Shown here: positions 5,964-9,835 of the stretch, one piece after another
How positions within the stretch are numbered: position 1 is the stretch's first letter
Layout: every line of letters starts with the position of its first letter
NCBI GenBank assembly: GCA_014729315.1
Contig: WJKD01000889.1
Location: 1 to 9,835 of the forward strand
Reading direction: 5' to 3'
Length of the DNA: 9,835 bases
Origin: Promethearchaeota archaeon
GTDB taxonomy: Archaea; Asgardarchaeota; Lokiarchaeia; Sigynarchaeales; SOKP01
Notes under the pieces: model-generated
Database searches by the model: none
What the model saw: the letters and a program-made list of their open reading frames with translations, nothing else
What the model was told of the DNA's origin: nothing
Translations under genes and position numbers: made by a program

Positions 5964-6376
5964 TACATTCCGGAATCTTTTTTCTCCAATGTCAAAGGAT
6001 CGCCACCGAACTTAACTTTTCTCCCATCGTAATATAGTATGGTTTTGTCTTCGCATATTTCGTTCCATTTGGCTATTCCGTGCTTTTGAATCATCAATAA
6101 GTTGTATATTTTCGAATTATGGGGGAGAAAAATCTCGAAATTGACAATAGGTTGAAGTTTTATGCACGGAAAGTCATCGCATTCGAAGCAAAATTTGTAT
6201 CCTTTTTCTGAAACGCACTGATAAGTTTTGCAAACGGGAAAGTCCTTTACTTTTCCTTCTTGTTGACGACATCCCTCACAGTTGTAAAATTTGACACCTG
6301 GACATCTCCTACAATAAATTCCACAAGGTGCGTGGTCATTCATATATACGCTCATATAACAATATCTACTCGTCAT
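5963..6376 (-). CDS. DUF3795-family cysteine-rich protein
   Basis: A 137-residue protein with the DUF3795 pattern: 'PCGIYCRRCPG' (C18, C22, C25), 'CEGCR' (C33, C36), then C49, C54 and 'FCFECDDFPC' (C63, C66, C71). Ten cysteines within 54 residues point to a bound metal, either zinc or an iron-sulfur cluster. The domain is common in anaerobic archaea and bacteria and has no assigned reaction. The C-terminal half (72-137) is without cysteine and resembles the tail seen in family members ('HGIAKWNEICED'). ATG 6376 is the longest start; M12 (ATG 6341-6343) is equally likely, since the conserved part begins only at P17 and a minus-strand TATA-like stretch lies at 6391-6410. It ends tail to tail with the peptidase gene and has no obvious partner here. 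Confidence 0.85.
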   Translation of the reverse strand: MTSRYCYMSVYMNDHAPCGIYCRRCPGVKFYNCEGCRQQEGKVKDFPVCKTYQCVSEKGYKFCFECDDFPCIKLQPIVNFEIFLPHNSKIYNLLMIQKHGIAKWNEICEDKTILYYDGRKVKFGGDPLTLEKKDSGM

Positions 6377-6483
6377 CTAATTGATTAGTAAAATATAATT
6401 TTTAATAAAAAGTTAATTTTGATGATATTATTAGATATGAAAATTCTTTATTGAAACCTATTTTAATATTCTTAGTGCTCTTA

Positions 6484-7467
6484 TTATAATCCCTCAATTA
6501 ATTTCTTAGCGTTATGATAGAGCCATTTTCTTTTTACTTCTTCTTTTAACGGTAATTTCATCACGCCTTTTGCTAATTTCTTTATTCCCGTGCCCATAAA
6601 AAGCCATGTTGATCCAAACAGGATTTGATCTTGCAATTTTGAATTTCCTAAATTCATCAACGGTTCCCATCCAGAACCCTTCATTCCAAGATATTTGGGG
6701 AGATAAGAAGCAATATCGATGTAAACATTTTTATTCCTCCACGCAACAGCAACCATCTCGTTAACCCATGGCCATCCCCCGTGCCCTGCAATCATTTTTA
6801 ATTCCGGAAAATCTTGAGCAACTATGTCCAGATTTATTGGTCTTTCAACTTCCATTGAATGAGTAGAAAAATTGATTGAAAGGTGAAACCATATAGGAAT
6901 CCCAAGCTCAACACATGTCGAGTAGATAGGATACATTTTGGCGTGTGTAGGAGGGATTCTAAACATGAAAGGTCTGACAGCAACCCCTCTGAGGCCTAAA
7001 TCGTAGGAGCGTCTGATTTCTCTTACCGCGTCCATCCCTTTTAAGGGATCGATACCCGCAAAACCTACAAATTTATCGGGATATTGGTTAACTAAGTCGG
7101 CGTAATAATCGTTGGGGAGCCCCGCAATCCCACTTGGAGTTTCTTCGTCTAAATTAAAAATAATCGCCTTTTCTACTCCTATCTTATTGAGATGAGCAAC
7201 AAATTCTTCTACAGTCATAGTTAACTTTTGAATCTTATCTCCATAGTTCGTAATCATTTCTTTACGAAGCTCGTCTGGAGATAACGAAACCTTCATTGAA
7301 TATAATTCGTTAGCGGTAATACCAAATAAAGGTGCAACGCGAGGACCAAAAATATCTCTGAGATACGGGGCCATCTGCGGAGGTAGAGACACCAGAAGAT
7401 CCACTAAAACTTCTTCAGTTGGGACGTAGCAAAGTGAATCGATTATCGGCTCTTTTTTTTCGGTCAT
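6484..7467 (-). CDS. Amidohydrolase-family (Amidohydro_2-like) TIM-barrel protein with missing metal ligands
   Basis: A 327-residue protein of the amidohydrolase type related to ACMSD/resorcylate decarboxylases. Recognisable segments: 'KFVGFAGIDPLKGMDAVREI' (132-151), 'GLRGVAVRPF' (158-167), 'LGIPIWFHLS' (188-197) with H195, 'PELKMIAGHGGWPWVNEMVA' (221-240) with H229, 'NVYIDIASY' (247-255) and the C-terminal 'NAKKLI'. In the family, metal is held by an N-terminal D-x-H-x-H, the two later histidines and the Asp in 'GSDxP'. Here the N-terminal motif reads 'IIDSLCYVP' (8-16) with no histidine, and 'FGSTW' (284-288) has Thr in place of Asp. H195 and H229 remain. The protein may bind metal differently, catalyse an atypical decarboxylation/hydrolysis, or be a non-enzyme. 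ATG 7467 has a TATA box 24-33 nt upstream. It diverges from the PolB2 operon. Confidence 0.8.
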   Translation of the reverse strand: MTEKKEPIIDSLCYVPTEEVLVDLLVSLPPQMAPYLRDIFGPRVAPLFGITANELYSMKVSLSPDELRKEMITNYGDKIQKLTMTVEEFVAHLNKIGVEKAIIFNLDEETPSGIAGLPNDYYADLVNQYPDKFVGFAGIDPLKGMDAVREIRRSYDLGLRGVAVRPFMFRIPPTHAKMYPIYSTCVELGIPIWFHLSINFSTHSMEVERPINLDIVAQDFPELKMIAGHGGWPWVNEMVAVAWRNKNVYIDIASYLPKYLGMKGSGWEPLMNLGNSKLQDQILFGSTWLFMGTGIKKLAKGVMKLPLKEEVKRKWLYHNAKKLIEGL

Positions 7468-7490
7468 TATTCATTGAATTCGTGTTTAGA

Positions 7491-7500
7491 ATTTATATTA
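7491..7500 (-). promoter_or_regulatory. TATA box of the amidohydrolase-like gene
   Basis: Minus-strand TAATATAAAT lies 24-33 nt upstream of ATG 7467, predicting a leaderless or very short-leader transcript. The 123-bp divergent gap also holds the PolB2-operon promoter. Confidence 0.45.
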
Positions 7501-7555
7501 CTTTTCATTATTGAAAAAATTAATAACAAATTAGAAATTCGACGGCGTTGTATCT

Positions 7556-7564
7556 TTTTTATTT
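7556..7564 (+). promoter_or_regulatory. TATA box of the PolB2 operon
   Basis: TTTTTATTT is 27-35 nt before ATG 7591, and no Shine-Dalgarno precedes that ATG, so the operon mRNA is probably leaderless. The element AAATT-N3-CGG (7535-7545) upstream recalls AAATT-N2-CGG (4380-4389) upstream of the RadA-like gene. Confidence 0.5.
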
Positions 7565-7590
7565 CATAAGGCACTATTCTACGCAATATC

Positions 7591-7863
7591 ATGGGTCGAA
7601 CGGTTCCGAGCTTCAGACCGGCGCTTGAACACGAAATTGAAAGTTGGAAAGATTTCAAACGCGCTTTAAGACCTGAAGACGAAAAGATTTTTAATAAATT
7701 AATGAATTTTGCCCGGATCCACGCGGATGCGGGTAGTCTAAGCGCAAGGCCGATGCTCTCCGAAGTTCTCTTTATGTCTTTTGCGATTGAACAGGAGAAA
7801 AAAATCGAGAAATTAGAAGCAACGATAAAAGAATTGGAAAAAACAATTAAGGAACGCGAATAA
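7591..7863 (+). CDS. Small coiled-coil protein encoded directly upstream of PolB2
   Basis: A 90-residue charged protein starting at ATG 7591. The N-terminal two thirds look like a compact helical domain with 'GRTVPSFRPALEHEIESW' (2-19), 'FARIHADAGS' (40-49) and 'ARP' (52-54); I recall small archaeal proteins with this opening but no assigned function. The last part (67-90), 'EQEKKIEKLEATIKELEK' and on, is a classic coiled coil with Leu/Ile every three to four residues, so the protein likely dimerises or binds a partner helix. No DNA-binding HTH or metal site is evident. Its stop codon is one base from the TTG start of PolB2, so the two are translationally coupled and probably act together; a role as a PolB2 accessory or regulatory subunit is inference from position. 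Confidence 0.8.
   Translation: MGRTVPSFRPALEHEIESWKDFKRALRPEDEKIFNKLMNFARIHADAGSLSARPMLSEVLFMSFAIEQEKKIEKLEATIKELEKTIKERE
7849..7856 (+). promoter_or_regulatory. Shine-Dalgarno-like site for PolB2
   Basis: AAGGAACG within the last codons of the small coiled-coil gene lies about 8 nt before TTG 7865. With the one-base gap between the genes it supports coupled translation and the choice of TTG as the start. Confidence 0.4.
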
Positions 7864-7864
7864 A

Positions 7865-9835
7865 TTGGTCTTTCAAAAAGAATTCGACGGATGGCTATTA
7901 GACATATCTTTATCTGGTGATGGAGTTGTACTCTGGGTGAAAACGCAAAGTGAAAAAAAAGTAGTAAGGATTTATCAATCCTTTCACCCTGAATTTTTTG
8001 CGGTCGTAAATAAAAAAATTGGTTGCGACTACGTACAACTAAAACGCATACTTAAGTCCCATCCTGATGTAAGAAGTGTACGGATGTGCTTAAAATATGT
8101 TAAACTTGAAGATCAAAAAAAAACTGATGTGTTTGGAGTCACGGTAGACAAACCCTCGCGGTTTAAAAATACCATTAAAGATATTGATAAAATGGGATTT
8201 TTTACGCTCTATAACACCGATCTTCCCATTGCTCAGATGTATTTTTATGTGAATGATTTATTCCCGATGGCGTTCTGTCGGTTTAAAGTCAAAATCAAAA
8301 AAACAAGAGAAGAAAAGAAAGACCTTATTCGTTTAATTTCTTTAGAATTGAAAGATAATAACGAAGAGCTTTTTTACGATCTTCCCCCCTTAAAAGCCGT
8401 TTGGTTGGATGTGAAAATTCAGACTAAAGACCTTAGGTCGTATTATAACGATCCAATTTCGCATATCGAAATTAGTCTCGTTGAAGAGGACAAAGAAAAT
8501 AATATTCCAAGGGCAGACGGTGTAAAAAAAACCAGAATAATTGTAGATAAAGCAGATGAAGTAGAAACCCTTAAAGAAGTGAGTAGAATAATAGAAAAAA
8601 TTAATCCCGATATCATTCTAACTCGTGGTGGCGACGAATTTCTCCTTCCCTATCTCGTTGCGCGTGCGTCATATAATCGAATTTCAAAAGATCTCTATTT
8701 TTCTCGAAATAAGACGCCGTTAAAATACTGCATATTTGATCTCTCGGGGGGATCGGATCATTATATGTCCTACGGTATTATAAGGCAACGTTCAAAAACC
8801 CAAGTTTATTTGACGGGCAGATTTCATTTAGACACAAGCACTTATGGGAGCTTGCATTTCACCGAGGGAAACATCCCTGGTGTGATAGAGGTAGCGCGCG
8901 TCTCTCGCGTCTCTTTACAAAGATTATGTCGTATTACGATTGGAGGTGCACTTCAGTCTATACAGTATTATTACGCTTACAAGCTTGACCATTTGATTCC
9001 GCCATTCAAAAAAAGTCCTGAAGACTTCAGAACGGGTATTGATTTGATAAAGGGAGATAGAGGGGGTCATATTTTTGAACCGATAATCGGCGTATTCGAT
9101 CAAGTTGTTGAAGTGGACTTTTCGTCTATGTATCCCTCCTTAATGGCAAATTATAACATATCGTCAGAAACCCTTAATTGTAAGTGCTGTAAAGACGATG
9201 GATCGGCAATAAAAGTTCCAGGACTTGATTTTCACATCTGTACCAAAAGAGAAGGAATTATAGCAAAATCAATACAACTTCCTCTTCAAAAAAGATTAGA
9301 TTGCAAAAGACATGTGAGAAAAACAGGAGATTTAAGATATAAATTTACCGATATTGCGTTAAAATGGGTATTAGTAGTAAGTTTTGGATATTTAGGATTC
9401 AGAAATGCGCGTTTTGGCAAGATCGAAGCGCATCAAACCGTATGCGCCTTTGCCCGAGAATTTCTCATGAGGTCTGCTGAAATCGCAAAATCATATGGAT
9501 GTCGAATTATTCACGGTATAGTTGATTCGTTATGGCTACAAGATACAAAAAGTCGTTCTCCTGAAGAATTTGAACACGTAACTAGAATTATTGCAGATAA
9601 AATAACCGAAGAAACGAGAATTCCAATGAGTTGGGATGGTAGATTCAACCTCATAGCGTTTCTTCCTTCAAGAATAGAACCAGATGTACCTACGCTCAAC
9701 CATTACTGGGGTATTAAAAACAACGGAGAAGTAAAAGTAAGAGGAATTGAAATACGACGAAGAGACGCACCTCAAATAGTTAAAAACGCCCAACGCGCAT
9801 TTATAAATGTGTTTCAAGGAGCAACAGTTGTAGAA
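7865..9835 (+). CDS. polB2: PolB2: inactivated-type archaeal B-family DNA polymerase (3' end outside window)
   Basis: 657 residues are visible from TTG 7865 with no stop before the right edge; perhaps 50-150 residues are missing. The start fits because the protein opens with the family-like 'FDGWLLDIS..GDGVVLWVK'. Exonuclease: Exo I reads 'WLDVK' (180-184), Glu of D-x-E replaced by K184; Exo II reads 'RGGDEFLLPYL' (254-264), with Asn and catalytic Asp of NGDNFDLPYL replaced by G255 and L260. Polymerase: motif A 'DFSSMYPS' (D418) is intact; motif B 'KWVLVVSFGYLG' (500-511) keeps the Lys but has VV for NS and Phe for Tyr; motif C is 'HGIVDSLW' (550-557) instead of YGDTDS, losing the first Asp but keeping D554. 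'KVRGIEIRRRD' (624-634) is the KxRG thumb motif. Cys 439, 441, 442 and 459 could bind zinc. This is the pattern of the PolB2 family, described as inactivated but later reported active in lesion bypass for Sulfolobales Dpo2. Confidence 0.9.
   Translation, partial: MVFQKEFDGWLLDISLSGDGVVLWVKTQSEKKVVRIYQSFHPEFFAVVNKKIGCDYVQLKRILKSHPDVRSVRMCLKYVKLEDQKKTDVFGVTVDKPSRFKNTIKDIDKMGFFTLYNTDLPIAQMYFYVNDLFPMAFCRFKVKIKKTREEKKDLIRLISLELKDNNEELFYDLPPLKAVWLDVKIQTKDLRSYYNDPISHIEISLVEEDKENNIPRADGVKKTRIIVDKADEVETLKEVSRIIEKINPDIILTRGGDEFLLPYLVARASYNRISKDLYFSRNKTPLKYCIFDLSGGSDHYMSYGIIRQRSKTQVYLTGRFHLDTSTYGSLHFTEGNIPGVIEVARVSRVSLQRLCRITIGGALQSIQYYYAYKLDHLIPPFKKSPEDFRTGIDLIKGDRGGHIFEPIIGVFDQVVEVDFSSMYPSLMANYNISSETLNCKCCKDDGSAIKVPGLDFHICTKREGIIAKSIQLPLQKRLDCKRHVRKTGDLRYKFTDIALKWVLVVSFGYLGFRNARFGKIEAHQTVCAFAREFLMRSAEIAKSYGCRIIHGIVDSLWLQDTKSRSPEEFEHVTRIIADKITEETRIPMSWDGRFNLIAFLPSRIEPDVPTLNHYWGIKNNGEVKVRGIEIRRRDAPQIVKNAQRAFINVFQGATVVE

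Noticed and set aside
6420..6480. Possible C/D box small RNA (TGATGA at 6420-6425)
   Set aside because: No CTGA D box follows at suitable distance and no second box pair is visible.
1..9835. CRISPR array, tRNA or rRNA genes, insertion sequence ends
   Set aside because: No regularly spaced repeats, no tRNA T-arm-like consensus, no rRNA-like stretch and no transposase or paired terminal inverted repeats were found by eye.

Overview
The window is AT-rich, archaeal-looking DNA. The evidence is a family B polymerase of the archaeal PolB2 type, a RadA/Rad51-type paralogue, DUF3795 and DUF2085-like proteins, TATA boxes lying 23-35 nt upstream of start codons (leaderless or nearly leaderless transcripts), T-rich tracts instead of hairpin terminators, and several TTG starts. 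The mix with a sirtuin, an acyl-CoA ligase and amidohydrolase genes would suit an Asgard (Loki-like) or another AT-rich uncultivated archaeon, but the lineage is a guess.

Layout: (1) 1-217, the C-terminal end of a Sir2-type NAD-dependent deacylase (+). (2) 304-897, a four-helix Cys/His-rich membrane protein (+), converging with (3) 981-2720, a complete acyl-CoA synthetase (-). (4) 3060-3425 (+) and 3582-3977 (-), two small multi-helix membrane proteins that converge on each other and are paralogues. (5) 4021-4432, a 0.4 kb non-coding stretch with an orphan TATA box and a C-rich tract. (6) 4433-5185, a RadA-like protein with destroyed ATPase motifs and a C-terminal PCNA-binding-like peptide (+). 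(7) 5276-5935, a membrane-anchored M23 metallopeptidase gene interrupted by one in-frame TAA (+). (8) 5963-6376, a DUF3795 cysteine-rich protein (-). (9) 6484-7467, an amidohydrolase-fold protein lacking several metal ligands (-). (10) 7591-7863 and 7865 to the right edge, a small coiled-coil protein followed after one base by an inactivated-type B-family DNA polymerase, PolB2 (+); the last gene runs off the window.

The most interesting content is the DNA-repair module at both ends of 4433-9835: an ATPase-dead RadA paralogue carrying a PIP-box-like tail, a small coiled-coil protein, and PolB2 with a ruined exonuclease site and altered polymerase motifs. Both transcription units point the same way and begin with similar TTTATTT boxes 32-33 nt before an ATG. 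By analogy with the bacterial ImuA-ImuB-DnaE2 mutasome and the damage-inducible dpo2 operon of Sulfolobales, I infer a PCNA-tethered damage-tolerance complex. The genes between (peptidase, DUF3795, amidohydrolase) have no evident link to it. The remaining genes look like ordinary metabolism or membrane functions.
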